Assembly: GCF_000718165.1 (NCBI RefSeq)
Contig: NZ_JOEY01000035.1
Span: 1-64,000, forward strand
DNA length: 64,000 nt
DNA from: Streptomyces fulvoviolaceus
GTDB lineage: Bacteria > Actinomycetota > Actinomycetes > Streptomycetales > Streptomycetaceae
Reading direction: 5' to 3'
Within the stretch, counting starts at the first letter, position 1. Each line of letters opens with the position of its first letter. The notes beneath the pieces are model-generated. The model worked only from the letters and a program-made list of their open reading frames with translations, ran no database searches and was not told the DNA's origin. Positions 52,121 through 61,372 of the stretch are shown in pieces. A program made the position numbers and the translations under genes.

Positions 52121-53455
52121 ATGTCCTCCTCCCCCTCCCCGTCCCTGTCCGCTCGCGGCAGCAGACTGGCCCTTATGGTCGTCGGTCTGTGTTGGCTGGC
52201 CGTGCTCTTCGACGGCCTCGACATGTTCATCTACGGCTCGGTGCTGCCGCACCTGCTGGAGACCAAGACCTTCGGTCTCACCGCGGACACCGCCGGCGAC
52301 CTCGGCAGCTACGCCACCTTCGGCATGCTGATCGGCGCCCTGACCGCCGGTACGGTCGCCGACCGCATAGGCCGCAAGAAGCTGATGGTCGGCTGCGTGG
52401 TCCTCTTCTCGCTGGCCTCCGGCCTGTGCGCCATGGCGGGCAGCGTCGAGGTCTTCGGCCTCGGCCGGACCCTGGCCGGTGTCGGCCTCGGCGGGCTGCT
52501 GCCCACCGCGATCAGCATGGTCTCCGACTACGCCCCGCGCGGCCGCGCCGCCCTCACCATCGGCCTGCTGATGACCGCCCACCACGCCGGTGGCATCCTC
52601 TCCGCCTACGTGGCCAAGTGGCTCATCGACCCGGTCGGCTGGCGCGCCGCGTTCTGGGTCTGCGTCCTCCCGCTGCTCTTCGCCCCGGTGCTCGCCAAGT
52701 TCCTGCCCGAGTCGCTGAGCTTCTTGGTCGCCAAGGGCCGCGCCGAGGAGGCCCGCGAGCTGGCCACGCGCTACGACGTCGAGCTGCCCTCCGCGGGGTC
52801 CGGCAAGAAGACGGCCGCCGACCGCTGGGACGCACTCACCAACCTGTTCCGCGGCGGCGAGTGGATCCAGACCCTGCTCTACTGGCTGGCCTCCTTCGGC
52901 GGCCTGCTCCTGGTCTACGGCGTCGCCACCTGGCTGCCCACCCTGATGCGCGCCGAGGGCTACGAGCTCGCCAACGCCCTGACCTTCGTGGTGGTCTTCA
53001 ACCTCGGCGGCATCGTGGGCATGCTGGTCGCGGGCCGGGCTGCCGACCGCTTCGGCGCCCCGCGCATCTCGGCGATCTGGTTCGCCCTGACCGCCGCCGG
53101 AGTGTTCCTGCTCAGCGTCCACATGCCGATGAGCGTGACGATGATCGTCGTCTTCCTCACGGGTGTGTTCCTGAACAGCGCCCAGACGATGATCTACGCG
53201 ACGGTGTCGATCCGCTCCAACCCCGACAACCGCGCCACCGCCGTCGGCTGGACCTCCGGCATGGGCCGCTTCGGTGCCGTCTTCGGCCCGTGGCTCGGCG
53301 GCCAGCTGCTCGCCGCGGGCAACGGGGACTTCGGCTTCACCGCCTTCGCGCTCGCCGGCCTGTCGTCCATGGTCTTCATCGGCATCGCCGCACTGCGCAG
53401 CGCGAAGCAGACGGCACCCAGCGACAGCGGGCAGAACCTGGTCAGCGCCCACTGA
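52121..53455 (+). CDS. Aromatic acid:H+ symporter (MFS, AAHS family)
   Basis: 444 residues with 12 predicted membrane helices. AAHS signature in helix 1: FDGLDMFIYGSVLPHL (DGxDxxxxG, with acidic residues needed for uptake). Motif A: GTVADRIGRKKLMVG; ARG-loop segment ARYDVELP-like between helices 6 and 7. Relatives PcaK and GalT import protocatechuate, 4-hydroxybenzoate or gallate with protons. Preceded by its own GntR site and the catabolic genes, it should import the aromatic acid consumed by the operon. Followed by a 12-bp hairpin. Confidence 0.92.
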   Translation: MSSSPSPSLSARGSRLALMVVGLCWLAVLFDGLDMFIYGSVLPHLLETKTFGLTADTAGDLGSYATFGMLIGALTAGTVADRIGRKKLMVGCVVLFSLASGLCAMAGSVEVFGLGRTLAGVGLGGLLPTAISMVSDYAPRGRAALTIGLLMTAHHAGGILSAYVAKWLIDPVGWRAAFWVCVLPLLFAPVLAKFLPESLSFLVAKGRAEEARELATRYDVELPSAGSGKKTAADRWDALTNLFRGGEWIQTLLYWLASFGGLLLVYGVATWLPTLMRAEGYELANALTFVVVFNLGGIVGMLVAGRAADRFGAPRISAIWFALTAAGVFLLSVHMPMSVTMIVVFLTGVFLNSAQTMIYATVSIRSNPDNRATAVGWTSGMGRFGAVFGPWLGGQLLAAGNGDFGFTAFALAGLSSMVFIGIAALRSAKQTAPSDSGQNLVSAH

Positions 53456-53486
53456 CCCGCAGGGCCCGCCGCCCGGGGGACAAGGA

Positions 53487-53525
53487 CGAACGCCGGCCAC
53501 CGCGAGGACGCGGGGCCGGCGTTCG
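53487..53525. terminator. Hairpin terminator between convergent genes
   Basis: CGAACGCCGGCC (about 53487-53498) pairs with GGCCGGCGTTCG (about 53514-53525), a perfect 12-bp stem with a 15-nt loop. It lies 31 bp after the symporter stop and 21 bp before the end of the convergent Hsp70-like gene. Confidence 0.75.
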
Positions 53526-53546
53526 GCGTGGTGCCACGCCTCGTCG

Positions 53547-55337
53547 TCACCGGACGCTGTCGAAGCCGAGCGTCGTCGCCTGGGCCGCACCGGTCGTGAC
53601 GTTCACCGCACGGACCTGGATGTCGGCCTCGCCGAACTTCATGAAGACGTCCACGTTGCGCTGCGTCCGCGGCAGGTGCATCGCACCTTCGAGGCCGATC
53701 TCCACCGTGCCCACCTGCTCCATGCCCGGATCGGAGACATACCGGCCGTCCTGCTCCTCGGTCGAGTAGAAGTCGAACTGGATGGTGGTCTGCTCCGCCG
53801 TCGTCGGGAGCAGACGCTGACGGACCTCCCGGTCCACCGGCACCTTCTCGTCGGCTTCGACGAACCGCAGGAAGCGGTTGTGCGACTTGCGTTCGCCTGT
53901 GTCGTCCGTGAAGGCGAGGGCCGGGTCGTCGCCGTCGGTGAAGGGCAGATCGCAGCCACAGCCGTAGGTGTACCTCGCACGACGGGCGCGCAGCAGTGTC
54001 GGGTCGTAGCAGTAGTGCACGGCGCCGAACAGCACGGCCCGCTCGGGGCGTGGCGGGGTCCGCAGCGGGATGCGGCCCTGCAGGTGGTCCTCGAGGCGGC
54101 GGCGCAGATACGGCGAGCGGGCGAGGCCGCCGACCAGGAAGGCGGCGTCGCCCGCCCCCTCCGGGTCGGGTGGGTGGTCCCAGCGTGCGAGCTGTTCGTC
54201 GACCTTCCCCAGGATGGGACCGACGACCGATTCCAGGATGGCGCGCACCTCGCCGACGGGCAGTACGACCGTGTCGCCCTGTCGGGCGTCGGCGGTCCCG
54301 CCCAGCGACGCGTACAGCCGGGGCGGGAAGTCGACGACGAGCGGGCTCTGTTGCTCGACCGTGAACGAGTCGCGCCCGCGCTCCCAGGCGGCGGCCAGCT
54401 CGGCGAACTGGTCCGCATGGGTCAGATACAGCCCGTCGAAGTCCACCGCGCCGCCGAACCGCAGGGCGAGCGCCTTCCGCAGGAAGCCCCCGCGGCCCTG
54501 GGTCGTGTACTCGGCGCCGAACGGGCCCCCGCTCGGCCGGCACAACTGCTCGATGGAGCCGTCCGTCCCGATCCGGTAGCTCACCAGGTCGGCGGTGCCA
54601 CCCCCGCAGTCCAGGACGAGGAACCGCATCCCGGGGCGCAGCAGCCCCGGGCGGGGCGTGCCCTTGTCGTCCGTCTCGGCCGTGGTGCCGACGACGTCGC
54701 AGTAGAGCGCCGCCGCGTCCGGTTCCGGGACCAGCAGCAGCCGGGCCGGGTCCTCAGGCAGTCCGGCCGCCACGGCCGCCCTGCGCATGCGGTCCATCGA
54801 CCGCTCGCTCCAGATCGCCGGGACGGTCAGACACCAGCGGATGCCGGACGCCGGGTTCTGCCCGTCGCGCGTGATGTCGGCCAGCGCCGCCTTGACCACC
54901 TCGGCGAGATAGGCGGAGATCAACTCGGTGGGGTCACCGAGGTCGTCGGTCAGGCCGGTGCGGTTGCGGGCGGGATCGTCCCGCTGACGCAGCGACATCT
55001 TCAGCCCGTAGTAGTACCGGTGGCGCGCCCTCTCCCGTTCGGTCGCGCTGGGCCGGTCCTCCTCCATGGCCCGGACGTCCTCGCGGTGCCAGCGCGTCTC
55101 CAGCTCGGCGCGGAGCCGGGCCGCGGAATGGCCCCACGCCAGGACCTTCTCGTCGCGCAGGAGCAGCGCGGTGAGCGTCTTCGGGGAGGACGACGCACCG
55201 GTCGCGTCGGGCCAGTCGTCCCTGTCGTTGATCGCGCGGTCGGCCTTGTGTCTGATCCGCGGATCGACCACGGCCCACGCGTAGCCGGTGCCGTAGGTAC
55301 CGAAGTCGATGGCCGCCACTACGCGGTCGATGCTCAT
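53547..55337 (-). CDS. Hsp70-like ATPase (HSPA12 type)
   Basis: 596 residues with an actin-like ATPase fold: phosphate-1 AAIDFGTYGTGYAWAVV (residues 8-24), phosphate-2 FLVLDCGGGTADLVSYR (about 215-230), and adenosine motif FLVGGLARSPYLRRRLE (about 405). The substrate-binding half of DnaK is absent; the C-terminal 150 residues form a short beta-rich region unlike DnaK. This matches the HSPA12-like group, whose bacterial roles are poorly known. GGGGGGAC precedes the start at 55337. It follows a cupin gene on the same strand (89-bp gap). No DnaJ or GrpE gene is near. Confidence 0.85.
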   Translation of the reverse strand: MSIDRVVAAIDFGTYGTGYAWAVVDPRIRHKADRAINDRDDWPDATGASSSPKTLTALLLRDEKVLAWGHSAARLRAELETRWHREDVRAMEEDRPSATERERARHRYYYGLKMSLRQRDDPARNRTGLTDDLGDPTELISAYLAEVVKAALADITRDGQNPASGIRWCLTVPAIWSERSMDRMRRAAVAAGLPEDPARLLLVPEPDAAALYCDVVGTTAETDDKGTPRPGLLRPGMRFLVLDCGGGTADLVSYRIGTDGSIEQLCRPSGGPFGAEYTTQGRGGFLRKALALRFGGAVDFDGLYLTHADQFAELAAAWERGRDSFTVEQQSPLVVDFPPRLYASLGGTADARQGDTVVLPVGEVRAILESVVGPILGKVDEQLARWDHPPDPEGAGDAAFLVGGLARSPYLRRRLEDHLQGRIPLRTPPRPERAVLFGAVHYCYDPTLLRARRARYTYGCGCDLPFTDGDDPALAFTDDTGERKSHNRFLRFVEADEKVPVDREVRQRLLPTTAEQTTIQFDFYSTEEQDGRYVSDPGMEQVGTVEIGLEGAMHLPRTQRNVDVFMKFGEADIQVRAVNVTTGAAQATTLGFDSVR

Positions 55338-55426
55338 CGGAGTCCCCCCAGACGGTCTCTTGAAGGGGACCTCCCCGGGAGAGCGGTGTCGAACGCCTCC
55401 TTCCGCCGCGGTCTCGCAGGGGTTCC

Positions 55427-55843
55427 CTACGGCTCGTCCGACCCCATCTGGTCCTCCGCCGAGAGGTGTTCCACCGTCTTGCCGGTCTCGGTGAACGTCC
55501 TTGTCACATGGCCCGAGGAGTACACCCACAGGATGCGCAGCGGGGTGTCCCCGATGTTGCGGAAGAGATGGGGGACGGGGGAGGGGACGTAGGTGGTGTC
55601 GAACCGCTCCAGCTTCGTCACCTCTCCGTCGACCCACACCTCCGCCTCGCCCTCGAGGACCGTGACGTGCTCGTCGCAGTTGTGCGAGTGCAACGGCGCT
55701 CCGGAGCCGACCGGGTACACGCTCATCCCGCTGGTGATCCTGTTCTCCCCGCCGGCCGACGGCGTGGTGATCAGCGGTGTCGTCACCACGGCGCCGCCGC
55801 GGTCGAGCAGCGGTACCGACGCGACCTTGATGATCGTGGTCAT
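55427..55843 (-). CDS. Cupin-domain protein
   Basis: 138 residues with a complete cupin metal site: [26 protein letters not shown] (two His and Glu) and [14 protein letters not shown] (distal His). Small cupins with this layout often act in aromatic or sugar acid catabolism, or as isomerases. The start at 55843 has GAGAGGAAC upstream. Divergent from the long rightward catabolic operon, sharing a 203-bp control region, so it probably belongs to the same pathway. Confidence 0.8.
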   Translation of the reverse strand: MTTIIKVASVPLLDRGGAVVTTPLITTPSAGGENRITSGMSVYPVGSGAPLHSHNCDEHVTVLEGEAEVWVDGEVTKLERFDTTYVPSPVPHLFRNIGDTPLRILWVYSSGHVTRTFTETGKTVEHLSAEDQMGSDEP

Positions 55844-56046
55844 CCGGAGTTCCTCTCCACTTCGCACTGTTGCGTCGACTGACGTTAGGTCGCGCGCCCG
55901 TGAATGGGTGCCCTCCGGCGTGCAGCTTTACCTTGCATTTCGGGAGGGGTGAGCTTCGCGAACCCGGCTGTACGGTCGGCTCGCACCGCACGGCTTTCGG
56001 ATCCGTGCCGGAAACGCGCCGGAAAGAAAAGGCAGGTATCGGCCAC

Positions 56047-56634
56047 ATGAGGCTCCCCGTTCTCAGCGATGAGGAAATGAACCCGCGCCAGCAGGAGTTG
56101 GCCGCCCGTATCGCCGGTCGCCGTGGTGCCGTCCGTGGACCGTTCCGGGTCTGGCTGCACAGCCCCGAGATGTGCGAACGGGCCGAGTCCCTCGGCGCCT
56201 TCGCCCGCTTCGACTGCAGCCTCCCCAAGCACCTGCGCGAACTCACGCTGCTGATGGCCGCCCGGAACTGGGACGCCCAGTACTCCTGGAACGCACACGT
56301 CCACCAGGCGATCGAGGCCGGCATCCCGGAGGCCGCCGTCAAGGCCATCGCCGAGAAGCGCGAGGCGGTCTTCGAAAGCGAGGCCGACCAGGTCTTCTAC
56401 CGGTTCTGCCGGGAGATCCTCGACGAGCACTTCGTCACCGACGAGACCTTCGCGGCCGCGCTGGAACACTTCGGCTCCAAGGGTCTGGTCGACACCATCG
56501 GAGCCCTCGGCAACTTCACGATGCTCGGCATGTGCCTGAACACCTTCCAGGTGGACCTGCAGGCCGACAAGGAGCCCCCGTTCCCGGACATCCGCGGCTA
56601 CGGCCGGGTGACTCCCGAGGGGGATCGGCCGTGA
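56047..56634 (+). CDS. Carboxymuconolactone decarboxylase-family protein
   Basis: 195 residues. All-helical CMD fold: ELTLLMAARNWDAQYSWNAHVHQAIEAGI carries the conserved helix with Trp, Glu and His residues, but the CxxC motif of AhpD-like members is absent, so it is closer to true decarboxylase-type members. Long helices and GALGNFTMLGMCLNTFQ complete the domain. First gene of the rightward operon; its stop overlaps the GTG start of the ATPase gene (GTGA), meaning coupled translation with an importer. Confidence 0.82.
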   Translation: MRLPVLSDEEMNPRQQELAARIAGRRGAVRGPFRVWLHSPEMCERAESLGAFARFDCSLPKHLRELTLLMAARNWDAQYSWNAHVHQAIEAGIPEAAVKAIAEKREAVFESEADQVFYRFCREILDEHFVTDETFAAALEHFGSKGLVDTIGALGNFTMLGMCLNTFQVDLQADKEPPFPDIRGYGRVTPEGDRP

Positions 56635-58118
56635 CTGCGGTCCTGCGCGTCCGGGGCGTCACCAAGAGCTTCGGCGGGGCTGCCGCGCTCAAGGGTGTGG
56701 ACCTCGACCTGTACCCCGGTGAGATCCACGCGCTGATGGGCATGAACGGCGCCGGCAAGTCGACGCTGGTGCAGGTCCTTTCCGGGGTGCACCAGGCCGA
56801 CGGCGGCACCGTCGAGGTCAACGGGCGGACCCACTCCGGGCTGACCGTGCGCAAGGCCCGCCGGCTCGGCATCGCCTGCGTGCCGCAGCGCCGGGAGTTG
56901 GCGATGGGGCTGACCGTCGCCGAGAACGTCATGCTCGGCGACCTGCCCACCCGGGGCCGTACGGTCCACTGGAAAGCGGTCAAGGAGGGGGCCCGCGCGG
57001 CACTTTCCGGCCTCGGCATCGAGATCGACGTGGAGCGCGTCGCCGGTTCCCTCACCGTGGCCGAACAGACCATGGTCGAGGTGGCCCGCGAGGTCCGCCG
57101 CGGCGGCCGGATCCTGATCCTCGACGAGCCGACCGCGTGTCTGAGCGCCAAGGACGCCAACCGGATTCGTTCCCTGGTGCGGACCCTGCGGGACGACGGG
57201 GTCGCCGTCGTCTACATCTCGCACTACATCGACGAGGTCATGGCCGTCGCCGACCGCCTCACCGTCCTGCGCGACGGGGCGGTGGTGACCAGCGCCCCGG
57301 CCACCGAGATGGACCCCGCCTCGCTGGTACGCAGCATGGTCGGCCGGGACGTCGTCTCGCAGCGCCCCGAGCGGCCCGCCCCGAAGGTCGAGAGCGGCCT
57401 CACCGTGCGCGGCCTGAGCCACGGCCGGGCCGTCCAGGACTTCACCGTCGAGGTACGCAAGGGCGAGATCGTCGCCGTCCTCGGACCCGCGGGGGACGCC
57501 CAGTCGCGCCTGTTCGACCTGCTCTCCGGACGGCAGCGCCCGGACGCCGGCGAGATGGTCGTCGACGCCAGGGCGGTGCCCTTCGGGCGAATCGCCGCCT
57601 CGCTCGCCAGCGGTCTGCGCTGCGTCACGGGCGACCGCCGCACCCTCGGCCTCGTTCAGGAGCTCTCGCTGGACGAGAACCTGATGCTGGCCGGCGACCG
57701 CTTCGCCCGCCGCCGACTGCACCGCCGTGGTGAACTCGCCCGCCGCGCCGCCCCGTTGCGCAGCAGCTACGGCGTCGTCGCCCTCACCGGCAACCCGCCG
57801 GTGGGCGCGCTGTCCGGCGGCAACCAGCAGAAGGTCCTGCTCGGGAAGTGGCTGGAGACCGAGCCGGTCGCCTGCTTCCTCGAGGACCCCACCAACGGGG
57901 TGGACGTCGCGGCCATGGCCGACATCCACAGCCTGGTCGACGAGCTCGCCTCGCGCGGCGTGGCCGTCCTGCTCGCCTCCTCCTCCGCCGAGGAGGTCAT
58001 GCGCCTCGCCGACCGTGTCGTCGTCGTCAGCGCCGGCCGCACGGTCGCCGAACACGACATCACCGCCATCACCCGCGACGAGCTCGTCGCCACCGCACTC
58101 GGAGGTCAGCCCCAGTGA
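56631..58118 (+). CDS. Ribose-type ABC transporter ATP-binding protein (two ABC domains)
   Basis: 495 residues, RbsA-like. The first ABC domain is complete: Walker A GMNGAGKST, Q-loop VPQRRELAMG, Walker [13 protein letters not shown]. Its signature is atypical (SLTVAEQTMVEVAREV, where LSVAEQ-like is the RbsA rule). The second domain has the degenerate Walker A GPAGDAQSR expected for the family, a full signature ALSGGNQQK, and a modified Walker B (ACFLEDPTNGVDV). It should energise the permease encoded next. Overlaps its neighbours by 4 bp at both ends. Confidence 0.92.
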   Translation: MTAVLRVRGVTKSFGGAAALKGVDLDLYPGEIHALMGMNGAGKSTLVQVLSGVHQADGGTVEVNGRTHSGLTVRKARRLGIACVPQRRELAMGLTVAENVMLGDLPTRGRTVHWKAVKEGARAALSGLGIEIDVERVAGSLTVAEQTMVEVAREVRRGGRILILDEPTACLSAKDANRIRSLVRTLRDDGVAVVYISHYIDEVMAVADRLTVLRDGAVVTSAPATEMDPASLVRSMVGRDVVSQRPERPAPKVESGLTVRGLSHGRAVQDFTVEVRKGEIVAVLGPAGDAQSRLFDLLSGRQRPDAGEMVVDARAVPFGRIAASLASGLRCVTGDRRTLGLVQELSLDENLMLAGDRFARRRLHRRGELARRAAPLRSSYGVVALTGNPPVGALSGGNQQKVLLGKWLETEPVACFLEDPTNGVDVAAMADIHSLVDELASRGVAVLLASSSAEEVMRLADRVVVVSAGRTVAEHDITAITRDELVATALGGQPQ

Positions 58119-59131
58119 GCCTCAAGACCCCCTCCGCCGCGCAGGACGCCGTGGCCCCGCCGTCCGGGCGCACCGCATCCCGTCCCACCCTCCAGAACTT
58201 GCTGCGCATCCCGCACGGCGGCCTGATCGTGGTCCTCGTCCTGGTGGCGCTGTTCACCGCCCTCCAGGCGGACTCCTTCACCAGCTCGCAGAACCTGCTC
58301 AACGTGCTGCGGCAGATCAGCGTGACCGCCGTCATCGCGGCCGGGCTGACCCTGCTGATGACCGCCGGCGGCATGGACTTCTCGATGGGCAGCAACGCCG
58401 CCGTCACCGTGTCGGTGGGCGCGACCCTGCTGCACGACGGCCGGTCCACCCTCGTGACCGTGGTCCTCACCCTCCTGCTGGCCACCCTGATAGGCCTGGT
58501 CAACGGCCTGGTCGTGACCTACACCAGGGTCGCCCCCTTCGTCGCCACCCTCGCCTCCGCGATGCTGCTCGACGGTGTCGCCCTGCTCGTCCTCGACGGC
58601 GAGTCGATCACCATCGGCCAGCGCATGTGGGCCCTCGGCAACGACAAGGTGCTCGGCATTCCCTACCTGTGCGTCGTCGCGGTCGTCGTGCTCGCCGCGA
58701 TCGGGCTGGCCATGCGGTTCACCACCTTCGGCCGGGACGCCTTCGCGATGGGCGGCAACGAGCACGTGGCCCGCCTCAGCGGCATCAACGTCTCCGGACG
58801 CAAACTCGCCCTGTACGCCCTCGCCGGCGGCCTCGCCGGTCTGGCCGGTCTGATGCTGCTGTCCCGGCTCGGTGCCGCCGCCCCCAACACAGGTGGTCTG
58901 CAACTCCAGTTGACCGCCGTCGCCGCGGTCGTCATCGGCGGCACCTCGCTGGCCGGCGGCCACGGCACCGTCGTAGGAACCGTCCTCGGCGTGGTGCTGC
59001 TCGGCGTCGTCGCCAACGCGCTCAACCTGCTGCAGGTCAACAGCTACTACCAGTTCGTCGTGACCGGCGGAGTGCTGCTCGTCGCGGCGATCATCAACGA
59101 GTTCCAGCGCAAGTCCGCGCCGGGCCATTAG
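58115..59131 (+). CDS. Ribose-type ABC transporter permease
   Basis: 338 residues, about 9-10 helices, RbsC family: LTLLMTAGGMDFSMGSNAAVT (family signature near residue 85), NGLVVTYTRVAPFVATLASAMLLDG, and GGNEHVARLSGINV (coupling loop), AVVIGGTSLAGGHGTVVGTVLG. The GTG start overlaps the ATPase stop. A 149-bp gap with a 26-bp direct repeat (59131-59142 and 59157-59168 cores) separates it from the binding protein gene, a place where RNA structure often raises binding-protein expression. Confidence 0.92.
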   Translation: MSLKTPSAAQDAVAPPSGRTASRPTLQNLLRIPHGGLIVVLVLVALFTALQADSFTSSQNLLNVLRQISVTAVIAAGLTLLMTAGGMDFSMGSNAAVTVSVGATLLHDGRSTLVTVVLTLLLATLIGLVNGLVVTYTRVAPFVATLASAMLLDGVALLVLDGESITIGQRMWALGNDKVLGIPYLCVVAVVVLAAIGLAMRFTTFGRDAFAMGGNEHVARLSGINVSGRKLALYALAGGLAGLAGLMLLSRLGAAAPNTGGLQLQLTAVAAVVIGGTSLAGGHGTVVGTVLGVVLLGVVANALNLLQVNSYYQFVVTGGVLLVAAIINEFQRKSAPGH

Positions 59132-59280
59132 CGCCGTACGCCATGCCGGGTCCCCGGCGCCGTACGCCGCGCCGGGCCGCTGCTGCCGCACGGACACCCG
59201 GCGCCCCTCGATCCTCCGCAGCCCCCAGTGCGCCCCCACATCCGCAACCTTCTCTTCAACGATGCAGGAAAGGCCCACCC

Positions 59281-60243
59281 ATGAAGCCCACCGCCCGCTC
59301 CCGCCGCGCCGCCGCGGTCTCGCTCGCCGGCGTCGCCGCCCTGGTGCTCTCCGGATGCGGCTCCGAGTCCGACGCCGGGGGCGACGTCGACGGCTCGGTC
59401 ACCCTCGGGTTCGTCAACGGTGCCAACACGCACTTCCACCAGTGTCTGCTCAAGTCCGTCGAGGAGACGGCCAAGACGGAGAAGGCGACGCTCTACTCCG
59501 CCAACTCCAAGCAGGACGCCGGTACGGAGCTGTCCAACATCGAGGACATGATCGCCCGGAACGTGGACGCGCTGATCGTCCAGACCGTCAATGTCGACGC
59601 CCTGGAAGGCGACATAGCCAAGGCCAAGAGCGCCGGCATCCCGATCTACCTCACCTCCGTCGCCACCTCGGACCTGTCGGACGTCCTGGGCGTCGCCAAG
59701 GTCGACCTGAAGCAGGCCGGCGCGCTGGACGCCGGCTGGATCGAGAAGGACGCCGCCGGCAAGGACGTGAAGGTCGGCATTGTCGCGGGCGCTCCCGGCG
59801 CAGCCTCCGACCTGCTGGTGGGCGGCTTCAAGGGAGCCCTGCCGGCGACCGCCAAGGTGGTGGCGAACCAGCCCGGCATGTTCAACCCGGCCAAGGCGCA
59901 GGACGTCGCCGAGAACATGATCCAGGCCCAGCCCGACCTGGACTACGCGTTCGTCGCCAACGAGGAGATGGCGTTCGCGGTGCGCAAGGCCTTCGACGCG
60001 GCCGGCGCCGAGGACGTCAAGATCGTGACGGTCAACGGCACCGACGAGGGCCTCGCGGCGGTCACGAGCGGCGAGTTCTCCGCCACCGTCGCGAACTCGG
60101 CGATGTCCATCGGGCAGACAGCGGTGAAGAACACGATCGGCCTGCTCAACAAGGACAAGACGGTTGACAAAATTGCCAACATTCCTCTTGTCTTGGTCAC
60201 CAAGGACAACGTGAGCGAAGCACCTCAGTACTGCCCGAAGTAA
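59281..60243 (+). CDS. Ribose-type ABC transporter substrate-binding lipoprotein
   Basis: 320 residues. Lipobox ALVLSGCGSES with Cys near residue 24. Type I binding fold: GSVTLGFVNGANTHFHQCLLKSVEE, IEDMIARNVDALIVQTVN, AGIPIYLTSV, and KIVTVNGTDEGLAAVTSGEFSATVA. Partner of the preceding permease and ATPase. The ligand is unknown: proteins of this class usually carry sugars, but the operon around it otherwise encodes aromatic-type catabolic enzymes. Confidence 0.92.
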   Translation: MKPTARSRRAAAVSLAGVAALVLSGCGSESDAGGDVDGSVTLGFVNGANTHFHQCLLKSVEETAKTEKATLYSANSKQDAGTELSNIEDMIARNVDALIVQTVNVDALEGDIAKAKSAGIPIYLTSVATSDLSDVLGVAKVDLKQAGALDAGWIEKDAAGKDVKVGIVAGAPGAASDLLVGGFKGALPATAKVVANQPGMFNPAKAQDVAENMIQAQPDLDYAFVANEEMAFAVRKAFDAAGAEDVKIVTVNGTDEGLAAVTSGEFSATVANSAMSIGQTAVKNTIGLLNKDKTVDKIANIPLVLVTKDNVSEAPQYCPK

Positions 60244-60351
60244 AGGGCCCCACCGGGAAACGGTGCCTGCCACACCGTGTCCGAGCCGCATTTTGCACCC
60301 CCCGCTCCCGGCATGGGCCCGAGCGGGTGGGAGCCCCCGGAGGAATGAAAC

Positions 60352-61263
60352 ATGGACCGCTTGCTCCTCATGCACAGCTTCGTCACCGTCGCGCAGGTCG
60401 GCAGCTTCAGCGGAGCCGCCAAGAAGCTGGGCTCTTCCGGCTCGCTGGTGTCACGGCACGTCGCCGAACTCGAACGGCAGGTGGGCGTCCGTCTCGTCAA
60501 CCGCACCGCCCGCTCGGTGAGCCTCACCGAACCGGGCCAGCGGTACGCCGAATTCGCCGCCCGCATCCTCGACGAGATCGAGGCCGAGGACGCGGGCATA
60601 GCCCATCTGCACGACCGGGCCGAAGGCACGCTGAGCATCATCTGCCCCAAATGGATAGGCAGCCTGGATCTGGGGGACGCCATCGCTGCCTTTTCCGCGG
60701 CGCATCCCAAAATTCAGGTCCGTTTCGAACTCGGCGGGATGTCCGACCGGACCTACGACTTCCTGGACAGCGGATTCGACGTCGCCTTCCACACCCGGGA
60801 CCTGCGGGACTCCAGCGTCCGTCTGAAGAAGATTTCCTCGCTGCCGTTCGTCCTGTGCGCGTCGAAGGCGTACATCGACAAGCACGGCGCCCTCGCCCAC
60901 CCGAACGACCTCGCCACGCACGACTGCCTCGTGCACGTGAACGACCCGGTCTGGCGTATCGGTCACGGTCACGCGAGCACCCTGCACAAGATCCGCAACA
61001 TCGCCTTCTCGTCGAACTCCTACATCGCCCTGCAGAAGGCGGCCGTCCATGGCCGGGGCATCGCCCTGCTCCCACAGCGCCCGGCCTACGACGACCTCGT
61101 CTCCGGTGCCCTCCAGGTCCTGCTCCCCGACCTCGCGGTCCCCGACCGTCCCTTGTACGCGATCTACGGCCCCGGACACGACACCCCGCGCAAGGTCAGC
61201 GTGTTCCTGGACTTCCTCGCCGAGTGGTTCTCGCAGAACCCGATTCCCGCGATCCGGCCGTAG
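60352..61263 (+). CDS. LysR-family transcriptional regulator
   Basis: 303 residues. HTH at residues 5-65 (LMHSFVTVAQVGSFSGAAKKLG, LVSRHVAELERQVGVRLVNRT) and a LysR effector domain from about 92 (TLSIICPKWIGSLDLGDAIAAFSAAHPK, DSGFDVAFHTRDLRDSS, ALQKAAVHGRGIALLPQ). GGAGGAATG precedes the ATG. It sits inside the catabolic cluster, between transporter and enzyme genes, on the same strand, so it is the candidate regulator of both. Confidence 0.92.
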   Translation: MDRLLLMHSFVTVAQVGSFSGAAKKLGSSGSLVSRHVAELERQVGVRLVNRTARSVSLTEPGQRYAEFAARILDEIEAEDAGIAHLHDRAEGTLSIICPKWIGSLDLGDAIAAFSAAHPKIQVRFELGGMSDRTYDFLDSGFDVAFHTRDLRDSSVRLKKISSLPFVLCASKAYIDKHGALAHPNDLATHDCLVHVNDPVWRIGHGHASTLHKIRNIAFSSNSYIALQKAAVHGRGIALLPQRPAYDDLVSGALQVLLPDLAVPDRPLYAIYGPGHDTPRKVSVFLDFLAEWFSQNPIPAIRP

Positions 61264-61372
61264 GGCCTGCCTCATTCGCAAGAAACGATTGCGCAGCTCG
61301 TAGAGCTCGGGTCATTGAGGCTCTCGTGCCCCGAAACCTACGCTCACGAGGCGACCCGGAAATGAGGAATCC

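Noticed and set aside
59131..59280. The 26-bp direct repeat between permease and binding-protein genes as a mobile element
   Set aside because: Only two imperfect units, no inverted ends; more likely local duplication or an mRNA-stabilising region.
60161..60180. GTTGACAAAATTGCCAAC as another GntR operator
   Set aside because: It lies within the coding end of the binding-protein gene and has no promoter-proximal position; the match to the GntR site is partial.
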